Source: Alviniconcha marisindica (taxonomy: Eukaryota; Mollusca; Gastropoda; Provannidae). From it: 64,000 nt of DNA. The stretch spans positions 214,501 to 278,500 of the forward strand of contig JABMCL010000340.1 in the NCBI GenBank assembly GCA_018857735.1, given 5' to 3'. The translations under genes were made by a program, and so were the position numbers. Below the pieces are notes generated by a model. The model searched no databases. It was not told where the DNA came from and was given only the letters and a program-made list of their open reading frames with translations. Shown piece after piece: positions 1 to 13,053 of the stretch (positions within the stretch are counted from its first letter, which is position 1; every line of letters begins with the position of its first letter).

Positions 1-1211
1 AGTGGTTTATCAGTGAAAAAAAGCTGTGTCTATTTTTCTCTCTCCATTCCTATTGATAGGGCCCATGACACTTCTTCCCTTGAGTTCCCCTTTAACTGCG
101 GTTATTCCACATATAATTTAAACAATTCATTGGGGTGGGGGTGGGGGGAGGGGTCAGTGGTGCCTGTTTCTTTCTGTAGAGCATTGTCACATTACACACC
201 AGTGTACATGGACTGACAGGGTTCGTGCTTTCTTCGAACATGCTCCATGTCCAAATCCTTATAGAGAGGTTCAACTGTATGTGCACTATCCAAGTATGCC
301 CCGTGGCCAAATCCTTAGGGAGAGGTTCAACTGTACTATGTCCTAGTACCAAGACTTTGTCCACAGTGTTACTGAGATGTCCACCTGTACATGTAAGCAT
401 TATCAAAGACATATATGCCACAATTTCACAGATCCCCCATCTGGACTGTTCCAAAAAGACAGTACCCCTCTCCACGTCCAACCCTTACAGTGAAAGATTT
501 ACAAACACTCAGTGCCTTCATGTTAAACTACACCTACAGTGATCAGGTGAGTCCCAGGGAAAAGCAAGCTGGACGGTGCACGGGCATCCTGCTCGTCCCT
601 TCAACTGCCCCCCACAAGATGGCAACTCCAGCATTCCGTTCCCCCTGCGCACCGAGCACATGTATCCGGAGAAACAAAGCGTGGGTGTGCCGAAGGTTCC
701 TGCCGGGATGTTGAGCCACCCCTCACAGTGCACGGAGAGTCATCGAAGGGGCTCTTGGTGGACAAGCAGGAGGCCAGTTCCGCTGGCGGTTCCAGATGGA
801 GGCCTCAGGTGGTTGATCAGACAGCAGAGGCGAGCTCCGTTTTCTTTAGCACTTCCTAACAGAGCTGTAGACCGGCTCATCAGACGCTGGCAGAGGCAGG
901 TTCCAAGACAACAGCAGTTCTGAACAATGCTCTCAAAAAGCAACGGATTAATGCATGCAGCCGACGCAAGTTCCATCAGCGCCTTCCCGCAGAGACCTCG
1001 GGGGTTGCTCGGTGTCAAGACGACAGGGAGAGGGTGCTGCTGGGGTTCCTCTCAGGGCATCAAGCCACCGCTCACACGGCACTAGGAGGAGGCTAGAAGG
1101 GCAGACAGCTGGCAGGGTTTGCGCAAGGCTCTGCAGCGGGCGGCTCAGAGCAGCTGAAAAGGATGGGGTTGCTGGGAGTGCAGGTTCCTACAGGGATCTC
1201 GGGGCGGCCGC
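1..1211. other. region downstream of TIGAR: 3' UTR or intergenic
   Basis: No supported gene. The short ORFs on both strands have no recognisable domain. About 238-335 holds two imperfect copies of a CCAAATCCTTA..GAGAGGTTCAACTGTA unit. The TIGAR 3' UTR should lie here on the minus strand, but no AATAAA was found. Confidence 0.5.
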
Positions 1212-2291
1212 TCAAACGGCAGGCGTTGGCTCCGGCAGGGGCTCTTGCAAAGACTTCAAGTGGTCCTTGTCGTGGATCAGCAGACAAGTCACGGTGGGCT
1301 GCCAGTCCAGTTCACTGAGCGTGACCATGAAGCGCGAGACCCCCGTGTTGGGGCAGACGCGCATAGCATGGCCCTTCCCCCCGGGGACTTTGCAGCTGAA
1401 GTCCTCGATGAAGTGCTTCATCAGCTCCTTGATCAGCCCCCCGTGACTCACCACCAACACTTCCCCGGCCACCGCCGGCACAATGTCTGCATCGTCAAAG
1501 CTGCTGTTGCGCCCCGACGACACCGAGGACATGGAGGTCAGCCGGTGCTCCAGCAGCGGAGACAGGGAAACGTTGGGGCAGGCCTGGAGAGACGGGACCA
1601 CCGAGGACCCGAAAACAGGAGATGCGTCCGTGTCCCGGAACCACGGTTGCCAACCGTCCCTCAGACACTTGGCTGGCGACTGACCAGCACTGGAGCTCGG
1701 CACTCTCTCTGCCGGATGAAGCTGCGTAAGAACACAAATGTTGGCCTTGGCGTTGCCAGGCCGGTTCTCCGAGGGGGTAGAGCCAGAGTCTCTCTCTTCC
1801 TCCTGGCCAGGGAGCTCCACGTCCCCCTCCGCACACTCCACACTGTCGTGGAGACTGGAGCACCCTGAGGAGGAGGAAGAGTTGGACCGCGCCATGGTGG
1901 TGGTGGCGCCTGTGCCTTGCATCCCTGCTAGCACACAATCCCTTTCCACATCCGGAGGAGACCCCACCCCCTCCAGGGAAAGTCTGTGCAGCTGGGTGTC
2001 CTCTATGCGGGGACGCTTGGAGGCCACACCCTCCTCCACCGCATGGGGGTGACCGGGGCCCAGATGGGAGCTCACTGTTGTAGCACCACAGTCTGTTTTC
2101 TTCTCCCTGGAGGGCAGCAGTTTGTCAGGGCTCTCAGCGTCCGTCACAAAAGTGGTGCCGTTGCTGAGGCCGGCACTGACAGGGTGTCTGACCAGGAAGG
2201 AAGCGGGAATGTAGGTTCCATCCACAGGCAACTCAATTTTGGCCATCGTTTCACACAACTCTCGGAAAAATGCCTGAGCTCGAAACCGCAC
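1212..2291 (-). CDS. TIGAR: TIGAR last coding exon with expanded low-complexity insertion
   Basis: Residues 126-484 and the stop codon. The exon starts VRFRAQAFFREL after a GTTGACAG acceptor. It then has about 250 residues of low complexity (runs of Ser, acidic clusters, Pro; a KRPRIED patch near residue 220), and then returns to the fold at AGEVLVVSHGGLIKEL (H408) and CPNTGVSRFMV. The insertion sits in the loop that is also variable but much shorter in vertebrate TIGAR. The frame is open throughout with no splice-site need, so it is read as coding rather than as a retained intron. Confidence 0.9.
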   Translation of the reverse strand: MRFRAQAFFRELCETMAKIELPVDGTYIPASFLVRHPVSAGLSNGTTFVTDAESPDKLLPSREKKTDCGATTVSSHLGPGHPHAVEEGVASKRPRIEDTQLHRLSLEGVGSPPDVERDCVLAGMQGTGATTTMARSNSSSSSGCSSLHDSVECAEGDVELPGQEEERDSGSTPSENRPGNAKANICVLTQLHPAERVPSSSAGQSPAKCLRDGWQPWFRDTDASPVFGSSVVPSLQACPNVSLSPLLEHRLTSMSSVSSGRNSSFDDADIVPAVAGEVLVVSHGGLIKELMKHFIEDFSCKVPGGKGHAMRVCPNTGVSRFMVTLSELDWQPTVTCLLIHDKDHLKSLQEPLPEPTPAV

Positions 2292-5200
2292 CTGTCAACA
2301 CAGAAAGACATGGGTCAGTGTGTGGCTACCTGCTCGGACAGCATCCCCACCTGTCTACAACACATGAACGTAAGGCAACCCCAACAGTGGAAAACTGCTC
2401 AATACTCTGCTAGAACCCTGCCTGCATTACACCCGCCCAGAACCCAATCAGGACTCAGAATGAAGAACATTACTGTTGCTGACCACAGTACACCCTGCAC
2501 TCGAAACAAGGGAGAGAAAATTGCTGTCCCCAAATTCACCCTAGACACTAAAACTAGTGAAAGAAGGGGAGGAAGTTATTGCCTAAAATCCACCCTGGAC
2601 TCCCAAACAGGAAGCGGCTACTATCTAAAATCCACCCTGGACTCACAAATAGGGAGAGAAGGTTACTGCCTAAAATCCACCCTGGACTCACAAACAGGGA
2701 GAGAAGGTTACTGCCTAAAATCCACCCTGGACTCACAAATAGGGAGAAGGTTACTGCCTAAAATCCACCCTGGAAGCCAGTATGAGAAAGAGAATTTTAC
2801 TGCCTAAAATCCAACCTGGATCCCAGTAAGAAGGAGAAATTACTACCTTCAATCGACACTGGCCTCACAAAGAAGGGTAGAAGGCTATTCCCTAAGAAAG
2901 TAAAATCCACTCTGGATCCCGGTAAGGAGAAATTACCACCAAAAATCCACCCTGGACTCAGAAAGAGGAAGACAAAGTTACTGCCTAAAATCTGCCCTAG
3001 ACTCAGATAGTGAGAGAAGGTTACTGCCTAAAATCCACCCCTGACTCCAGTAAGGAGAAAGTTACTGCCAAAATCCACCCTGGACTCATAAAACTAAAGG
3101 TTACTGACTAAAATCCACCCTGGATTCCAGTAACAGGGAGAGAAGGCTGCTGCCTAAAATCAAGCATTTGAATCCGCACTGCTTAAATCCACTCTGGACT
3201 CGGATAACAGTGAGAGAATATTACTGCTTAACATCCATTCTGGACTCAGGTAACAAGGGAGAGAATATTACTGCTTAACATCCACTCTGGACACAGGTAA
3301 CAAGGAGAGAATATTACTGCTTAACATCCACTCCGGACTCAGGTAACAGGGAGAGAATATTACTTAACAGCCATTCTGGACTCAGGTAACAAGGGAGAGA
3401 AGGTTACTGCCTAAATCCACTCTGAACTCAGGTCAGAGGCACCGAAGTTTACTAGCTAAATAAAATCTGCCCTAGACTCAGGCAAGTGGGAGAAACTGTC
3501 ACTGAATAAAACTGACTCTGGACTATGTCAAGAGGGACCTTACTGCCAAACCCAGTTTGCTGCCTAAAACCCACCGAGAATGTCGCTGCACAAAACCCAC
3601 CCTGGGTGCACATAACAGGGAAAGAAGGCTTTGCTCAAAACTATCATTGGCAGGAGCTGCCACAAGTATCATTTTTGTTGCAACAAAAGTTTTGTTGCAA
3701 CAAACACGTCTTTTGTTGCAACAAAAGTATGCTTGCTGCAACAAACACAATTTTGTCGCGACAAAATATTTTTGTTGTGACAAAACGTTTTGTCGCAACA
3801 AACACAATAGTTTTGTCATGACAAGTATACTTTTGTCACGACAAAACACATCTTTTGTCACGACCCAAATTATACTTGTGGCAGTTCCCGCGAATGATAC
3901 AAAACCCACCCTGGACTTAGGTAAGGGGAAGAAAAGGTCACTGCCTAAAACCTACTGTTGGGACTATGAAAGATCGAGAAAGCTGCTGCCCAAAACCCAC
4001 AGGCTCAGAAAGTGGGAGAGGAGATGGCTGCCCCCAAAACGAGACTGACTTAAAAAGAGCAAAAACTTCTCCTCTAACCTGTGTCCTTACATTCCTCATT
4101 CTTCTGAACCCTCCGTTGGTGCAGGGTTCTGCGTCCTGATCACATTGCCCCACACAACCAGAAGCCGTTTGTTCACAATGCCCTTAAAAGTAAAACAGGT
4201 AGGTAGGTAGGTAGTGTTGCTTAATGTCCTCAGATGTCAGTTGACATATTAGGGACAAGCTGAGACCAATGCCGAAGCATGGTTCAATATAGCTTTACGT
4301 CCATGGAAATCAGAAGGCTCGTTAGGACGGACAGCCCACGACGGCCACCACGACTCTCACACAGCTCCTGAACTATGAAAAGTAAAACATTTGTTTTGTT
4401 TTGTTTTTAATCTTACCTCCTCATACGTTTCTGCACCATCTGGTGTGAAGTCAGCCCACTTCTTGTTGTGCTTTTGTGCTGCTGCAAACAGATCCTTGAA
4501 GGTCTTTCCTTCAAACTCTCCAAATTTCTGGCATAAGAAACAAAAGCATGAATATGCAATCAACAGAGTACAGTACATATTTGTACAGCAGAATGCCGCG
4601 CTGCTTCTCCCACTGAACTCGCTGGGACACAAGCACTTCTGTAATCTTCAACTAGTTCAAGACATTTTAAGCAAACCTGTCAGTCTCGGTTCCAGCAGAT
4701 TTAATTCAGGAATGAACAGAACAAATTTAGGGGGAGAAAGAACAAAGCCAAACCCCAGAGCAAAAACCTGTGAAAGACACAGGAACTGTCATTTCAGAAC
4801 CCATCTCCTATAAATATAATACACATATTATATATGGAAATATGTAAGAGAATAATTCACACTGTATTCAAAACACTCAAAATGTGCATTAACAATGAAG
4901 TTCCACGATGCCGTCACATCCCTCAAAGTCCCAAATCACTTCCCGCAAAACTCTCCAAACAAAATTGGTGGTTTTGGGGGCAGATTAATTTACACTGAAC
5001 AATGAGAGGAGGGGTGGTCTTTAGAGGCAGGCCCACTTACACTGAACAATGAGAGGAGGGCTGGTCTTTAGAGGCAGGCCCACTTACACTGAACAATGAG
5101 AGGAGGGGTGGTCTTCGGAGACAGGCCCACTTACATTGAACAATGAACGGAAGGGCAGTCTTCGGAGACAGGCCCATTTACACTAAACAGCGAAAGGAGG

Positions 5201-8200
5201 GATGGTCTTTGAAGACAGGTCCACTTACACTGAACAATGAACGGAAGGGCGGTCTTCGGAGACAGGCCCACTTACACTGAACAATGAATGGAAGGGCAGT
5301 CTTCGGAGACAGGCCCACTTACACTGAACAGTGAACGGAAGGGCGGTCTTCGGAGACAGGCCCACTTACACTGAACAATGAAAGGAAGGGCAGTCTTCGG
5401 AGACAGGCCCACTTACACTGAACAACGAGAGGAGTGGTGCTCTTTGGAGACAGGCCCATTTACACTGAACAATGAACGGAAGGGCGGTCTTCGGAGACAG
5501 GCCCACTTACACTGAACAACGAGAGGAGTGGTGCTCTTTGGAGACAGGCCCATTTACACTGAACAATGAACGGAAGGGCGGTCTTCGGAGACAGGCCCAC
5601 TTACACTGAACAACGAGAGGAGTGGTGCTTTTGGAGACAGGCCCATTTACACTGAACAATGAACGGAAGGGCGGTCTTCGGAGACAGGCCCACTTACACT
5701 GAACAACGAGAGGAGTGGTGCTGTTTGGAGACAGGCCCATTTACACTGAACAATGAACGGAAGGGCGGTCTTCGGAGACAGGCCCACTTACACTGAACAA
5801 CGAGAGGAGTGGTGCTCTTTGGAGACAGGCCCATTTACACTGAACAATGAACGGAAGGGCGGTCTTCGGAGACAGGCCCACTTACACTGAACAACGAGAG
5901 GAGTGGTGCTTTTGGAGACAGGCCCATTTACACTGAACAATGAACGGAAGGGCGGTCTTCGGAGACAGGCCCACTTACACTGAACAAGAGAGGAGTGGTG
6001 CTCTTTGGAGACAGGCCCATTTACACTGAACAATGAACGGAAGGGCGGTCTTCGGAGACAGGCCCACTTACACTGAACAACGAGAGGAGTGGTGCTCTTT
6101 GGAGACAGGCCCACTTACACTGAACAACGAGAGGAGTGGTGCTCTTTGGAGACAGGCCCACTTACAGTTACACTGAACAATAACAGGAGAGGAGGTCTTT
6201 AGAAGACAATATCATTTACACCCAACAATGAACCGTATCAATTGTCATCATATACGGGGGCAGTCTCTCATGAGGGCTGTCTTTCATCCGGGTTTGACTG
6301 TACTGCTCACTGTGGTCTTTTACCAGGAGTGTCACTGTATACATGTACTCATTCGTTCTCTGAGGTCTTTTACCAGGGGTGTCAGTGTATACATGTACTC
6401 ACTCGTTCTCTGTGGTCTTTTACCAGGGGTGTCACTGTATGCATGTATTCACTCATTCTCTGAGTTCTTTTACTGGGGGTGTCACTGTATACATGTACTC
6501 ATTCGTTCTCTGAGGTCTTTTACCGGGGATGTCACTGTATACATGTACTCACTCGTTCTCAGAGGCCTTTTGCCAGGGGTGTCACTCTATGCATGTACTC
6601 ACTCATTCTCTGTTGTCTTTTACCAGGGGTGTCATTGTATACATGTACTCACTCGTTCTCTGAGACGTTTGTCCAGCTGAACAGAGCACTGGCACACTGA
6701 GCTGGCTTCAGCAATGATCTGAGCTGTCTGCGCTGCGCGACTTAAATCGCTGGCGAAAATGTGTGTAAAGTTTTCATTCTGCAGCCGCAATGCAACCAGG
6801 CGTGCTTGTTCCAAACCCACGTCCGACAGGCGCACGTCTTGGTGACCTGCAAATGAACACACAAGGACAATCACCCTGGCGATGTGCTTTTCTGGAGTGC
6901 AACTATTGTGGATTCTTCACACATGTGTAAGGTCTTTGGTGAGGCAACCATCACCAACCAGGCACACTTGTTCCAAACCCACATCTGACAGGCATACGTC
7001 TTGGACTGGTGACTGGCAAATTAGCACACTCACAGCAGCAATCAACACAGGGATTTATTTCTGGAGTGCAGCTATTGTGACTCCTTCACACACATGTAGG
7101 AACTTCTGTGAGGTGACCAGGCATGTCCGTGTGTACAGGTGGCAAATATTAAAACAGCCTCTAGTCTAGATATGGAGCTCCGGAGGTTAGTTGTAAATAA
7201 GCTGGCTAGCCAGTCTCATGTAAAATAAATATATAGAACTCTATTATTAAGAAGTCTGCAGAGCTCACGAGCTGTGTGAAAGTCGAGGTGGACGTCCTGG
7301 GCTCCTGTCCCTAATAAGCCTACGGTTTCTGTGGACGTAAAGCAACACTCAACCAACCAACTTAAGCAGTCACGGACCACTTAGTGATGTTCCTAGTAGG
7401 ATGGGGTCTGGTAGTAGGCAGCACTGCCATACCAATAAAATACTGTGTATGTTCCATGAAGTGGTTTATCACAAAGTATCACTTAAGTTAGGGGTGCCTT
7501 CAAAGCTCTGGCCCAAAGTGTTCATAGGTTTTAGGAGACAAACTGAAGGACTTGAAAGGAACAACCCCCCCACCCCACCCTTTTTTCTTCTTCTCATGCA
7601 CAGACCTTTAAAATTATTTTTGAAAAACACACCCCAAAACAAAACATATTAATGATGATGATGATAACAGTTTGTAGAGAATAATATATGTCCATTTTGC
7701 AACAGCATAGCACTTTACAAAAAAATTAAAACAGTAAAAAACATTATTGCTGCACAGCTCTTGTTTGTTATATATTATATGCTCTACAAACTGTCATCAT
7801 CATCCTTATGTCCACCCCCCCCCCCCCCCCCTTTAATCCTCAGTGTCTTTTGTAAGCACCTCAAACCAGTTGAAGCTTATCTGGGATGGGGTGCCACAAA
7901 TATATATGCTCTGTTATTATTACTGTTAATATTATCATCATCATTATAGTAAACATCCACATGCATCTTGCAAGTCAAAAACTGATGATAGTAATTAGTG
8001 GTATATTGAAAGATGGTAAACACTTACCCTGTATCACACCATCTTTGTTTGCCGTGGTTTCACCACTGAAAGAAGGGAAAAACTTAGTCAACACTATTTT
8101 TCATTTATATTGTTTATTATACATATATGCAAGGATCACATCAACACCATAACATTAACAGTGACAGTAAATTGTGGCAATTTGCACCACCTTATGCAAA

Positions 8201-8247
8201 GCATTAAAGTAAAAATTTGTGCCATAAGTGCATAGTCAGTTAAACCC

Positions 8248-8304
<57 letters not shown>

Positions 8305-11300
8305 TACATTTTTAATTATACAAGCACAAACATCACAAAGGAAGATTGGGGGTGGGGTGGGGTGGGGTGGGGTGGGGGATTGTAACTAAGCCTAAAGTTT
8401 ATGTCTGACATGCAGACTGTTAAAAGTCAAACAATCCTCAAGTACGACACAGTGACAGCTGAGTTACTGCAAACGCTACTGAGGTATTTATGAGTTAGGT
8501 GTCAGAGGGGAGTGAAAATAACTCTTAAAACTAAAAGCCTGAAGTTAATCAATGTCAGACATGCTGATTTTTTAAGTCAAAGAGAAATACCAATTCTGAA
8601 GTCTGATGGTCAGTGCAATTTAAAATGGCTGAACTGAAGTGTTTCGTTTTAGTTGTTCAAGATGCATTCTGAAGGTAAGAAACTATGATCTACATTTTAC
8701 AACTTAGAGATTAAAGGAACACACCATTCTTCAAGTTTGACAACTGCAGCCAGCTGTGAATTTAATGGGCATGTGGGAGCTACCTGCTCATTGGAGTTGC
8801 TAGGGAAGGGCTGGAACTCTGAAATGGAGGGAGGGGTAGAATCTCTCACCATTCAATAACCTGGGGCACACACACAACAAAATATGCAGCAAACTTCACA
8901 GTGGAGTGAACCCCTAATGCACACTCCGAGCATTGCTTTCCGGCACCCTCCTCCAAACTCTGCCAGATTTAGTTACACCACTGAAGGGGCACTCTTTATC
9001 TCCGCGCAGCTGTCCACCGATGCAGTCAGTGCCCTCCGAAAGGTTCGAGCACTAATATGACTGTAAAAGCAAACTAGTGCCAAAGCACGCATGTAAACAT
9101 GAGACGTACCCACCCCAGGTAAGAAAAAGAGTTCCGTCTTGATTCAAACAATTGTGGTTTTATTTGTGCTGGTGTAAACTTTGTTGGCAGCTATAAATGA
9201 AACGCCTTGTTTTATTTGTTTGTAACAAACTTTTTACTGTTTGAACACCAACAAAAAACTGCTCGTTAGCTGACAGTTTTCTGGACCCTATGGTGTAACT
9301 AAATACAGCAGCGGTCGAAGGAAGTATGTCGTAAACCAGTGCTTGGAGTTTGCCCCTAATGGTGGCTTCAACTGTGAGAATTATGCAACCACGAGCCACA
9401 CATGCTTGATGACACATTATATATGATAGGTAGCTGGATATAATTATACTTCACACTGACCTACGGTCAGCTGTTAAATATTTTTGTACTGACAAAATGT
9501 TAAAACTCAAGTTCAATGTTGCTTTACCTAAAAAAAACTATCATACAATTTTACCTTCTCCCACAAGTCCAACTAACCCACTCTTACCGGCTACGACATA
9601 CTTCCTCACTCCATTCCATACCTGGCTGCATGGTCTAGTTTGTTTTCATTAATCATCATCAACACACTATACTTTCTCACTCCGTTCCATTCCTGGCTGC
9701 ATGGTCTAGTTTGTTTCCATTAATCATCATCAACACACTATACTTTCTCACTCCATTCCACTCCTGGCTGCATGGTCTAGTTTGTGCTCACAATGCTTGG
9801 ACTCAGAGGGTAGTGCTTCATCATTGTGCAATCGGAATTGGTCTGCTAAAAAGATTTATTGCTGAAACTACACCCCAACAATTATTATTTTTGGCCAGAC
9901 TGCACCAGATGGCCTGCACATGCAGAGTGCATGCACATGTACTTTAATGTGATTTATAAACCACATAGCCCGTTAGTGCTATTTCAGTTTGCATGAGTCA
10001 CTTGATTTATCATTTATGAAATGGTCTGCAAACATGTGCAAGCGCATGCAATCACAATTGACATTGACAAAGTACTCTGAATGAATTTTTGTTTTGTTTG
10101 TTTTGTTGATCGCTTTTATATAGTGCTATTCTCTGCTCTTGAACAGACTCACTGCGGTCGCATGTGATTCTACACTGAGTGAATAGTTTTTTATAGTGCG
10201 TTTTTAAATATTCACCAAAGTGGTGTACTTACAACGCTGGTACGGCTGGTGTCACATAAAACTGGTGCCATCTCAGCACTTTCTGTGTACACCATACAAC
10301 ACATGTACTGTGTCATTTCATGCAAAGCCACATACGTAAGGTGCATGTGTATTTAGCTGTAATCTTCCACCTGCACTTTTGGCAGAATGACTGGGGTCTT
10401 TCATATGCTACCACGGTAACACGTTTTTGGCAGCAACCACCAGCTATAACAAGCCAACACTTTGGGAGGGCAGTGTAACCCAACTGCTGTGACAAGGAGA
10501 CCCAAGTCTGTGTCCAATGCATTATCACACACACACCACTTACGCTTAGACCAACAGTCTGCTCCAAAAACAAACAAACAAAAAACAGTTCCTTGTCTCA
10601 TTTGACAGTTTCATGCCTTTCCTGTCTGTTTATACATTGCATTGCTAGCATAAGCAGAAACACATTCATTTCTTCTTTACTCAAGTGTCTCTTTGTTTTT
10701 AAGCTGGTTTATTCTGATGACATAATATGCATACATTTTTGTAGTGGTGGTGATGGCTGCGGCTTTTCATCGCTTGTGAAGAATGTGAGTGGAGGTTCAA
10801 GAAATCATTTCCCACATGTCTGTGATTTTAATTTTTATTCATAATTTTTTTCCTTTTGTTTTTTTAGTGGAGGTCAGCTTGCACTGCACCAATTCCACCC
10901 GTTTCAGACCAAGAACCTACACTGACAAATCAGCCATGACACTGTTACTAGTTTAGTGTTCCTGCAGTCACATCTTTGACTTTGGGTACTAATACAGTAC
11001 TTAATTATTCAACTTATATACTTCATAAATAATACATACTGCACAATAAAACTATAAGTTACCAGGACTGTATTCATGAGCAGTACAATAATAACAAGGT
11101 AAGCAGAAGAAAAAAGTATGTTGCAGGATAGTCTGATAAATCTGCCAGGGAAAGTGTCCTATTTCTGATTATAAATCATGAATATTATTACAGTGACAGC
11201 AGACACTACTTGTACTTCACTAGTGACAGTGATGACACAAGTTTACTAATTATACTAAATCAGGGCTCCCCAAAACCCCAATCTGAGCATAATCATGCAC

Positions 11301-12384
11301 TAAGACTTCAAACTGAACCTTTGGACTTCCACTGTTCCAGTGTCCACTCTGTGCATGAAAATTATTCTTTAAAATCTGCAGTAAGGAGTGAAAATACCCC
11401 TTAAAAATCTGTCTAGCGCTGTAGTGGGTGATAATTGATTTTGCACTGAGACAAATAATCTAATGTAAACAATGCAACACATTTTTGAAACTGCAGTGGA
11501 ACAAGCAGTGAGCTCACAAGCAGTGTCAAATGTGGAATGAATCAATGACCAAAATATTTTCTCAATGTTCATTTGCTGTTGCCTTTCAGTTTCACTATAT
11601 TATATCCAATCACAAGAGCTGCAAGTGAATGTGAGCGTTGTGTGCAAATGTTTATTTCAAAGGCGCTGAAGGCATAGCTAATTGGAATGCCAAACCAAAA
11701 GCAAAAGCACCCCGAAGATTCAGCCAACACATTTACTCAACAAGCAAACCCAAATTAAGTAGACCAACAGTAACAAGTTAGAGTTATGTTTCACTCTGTT
11801 CTATGGTGGGCATGGCTAAATGAGTTTGACTTGACTGTTCTATGACAAGAACAGCCAAACAATGAAGTGCCATGTGTGCACAGAAGTGATTTGCGGTGAT
11901 GCACCAACAATTATGTATAATAACAAAAAAATGTAGTGGGTTCAGTGGACTTTCAGCATTCTGCCCATTCAGCACAGACAAAAGATGACACAAGAAGAGA
12001 CCATGCACTAGGATGCTGCACTACCAAAGCAGCATTGAGTTCACACGCAAAATATTCGCTATGAAAAAGTTTGAGATTTCTGTATGGCATGTACGCTAAC
12101 AAAGTAACAGCGCTTTACTCTGAGCGCTTGGAAAAGCCTTTGTGTTTACCGTTGCACAATCTCATAGATTCCAGATTTGATGGTCTAATTCATGTCAAAG
12201 TACACACACACAAACTGGGAGCACTAACACACATTTAAAAATTGTATTTACTTGCAATGTTTCTGTCTTGATTTGCATTATATATATATATATCTCCCCT
12301 CACCCCCCAAAAAACAAAAACAACAATAATAATCAAGGTCTGGTAGATGGAAGGTTCTTAACCATCTCATCCTCTATATGATGT

Positions 12385-12432
<48 letters not shown>

Positions 12433-12956
12433 TGACTTTGCATGTGTTGTGTGAGTGAAGCTTGTGTGCATTTTTCATACATGTATTTTACTAGTTTTAG
12501 TACTTTTTGACTTTTTCTTTATACTATTGCTATTAATACCAAAAGGAGCATACCTCACCACATTACCTAATTCTATAAGTCAACTTAGTGGATGTACCTC
12601 TGGTGGAGTTTATGTACCTTGTATTTACTTGCATGCCAGATAAGAGTTACTGTAGGCAATTCACGTCTTTGTGTGACATCTTTCAAGCGCTAAGATATAA
12701 GATGTTAACACAGTTGACTAAGCATCTACTGTGTAGAGGTCTAGATCACATACTGTACAGTGTGCCACTGTTCTACAGGTTGGATCACACCACGGTCCAT
12801 GACCATGTGCGGTAACGTGAAACGGTCTGTGACATAATTTTGAACCGAGATTGACCATCCTGTTATTTTTGCCATGTGTGCGTCAAATGTGCACATGCAA
12901 TGTGTGATGTGATCTAGTGGAGGGGGTAAGGACTGAAGGAGTAAGGACAGAAATGG

Positions 12957-13053
<97 letters not shown>

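Larger units (their letters stand above)
8304..12384. other. TIGAR intron 1, mostly unique non-coding sequence
   Basis: Apart from the 64-bp tandem units, one SINE and simple repeats, no gene, domain or RNA signature was recognised here. The longest ORF (9160-9417, minus) has no recognisable features. Confidence 0.55.

Noticed and set aside
740..1018. 92-aa minus-strand ORF downstream of TIGAR
   Set aside because: No recognisable domain and located where the TIGAR 3' UTR is expected.
5507..6114. Minus-strand ORFs with repeated CKWACLRRPPF
   Set aside because: By-product of the 47-bp array in the TIGAR intron.
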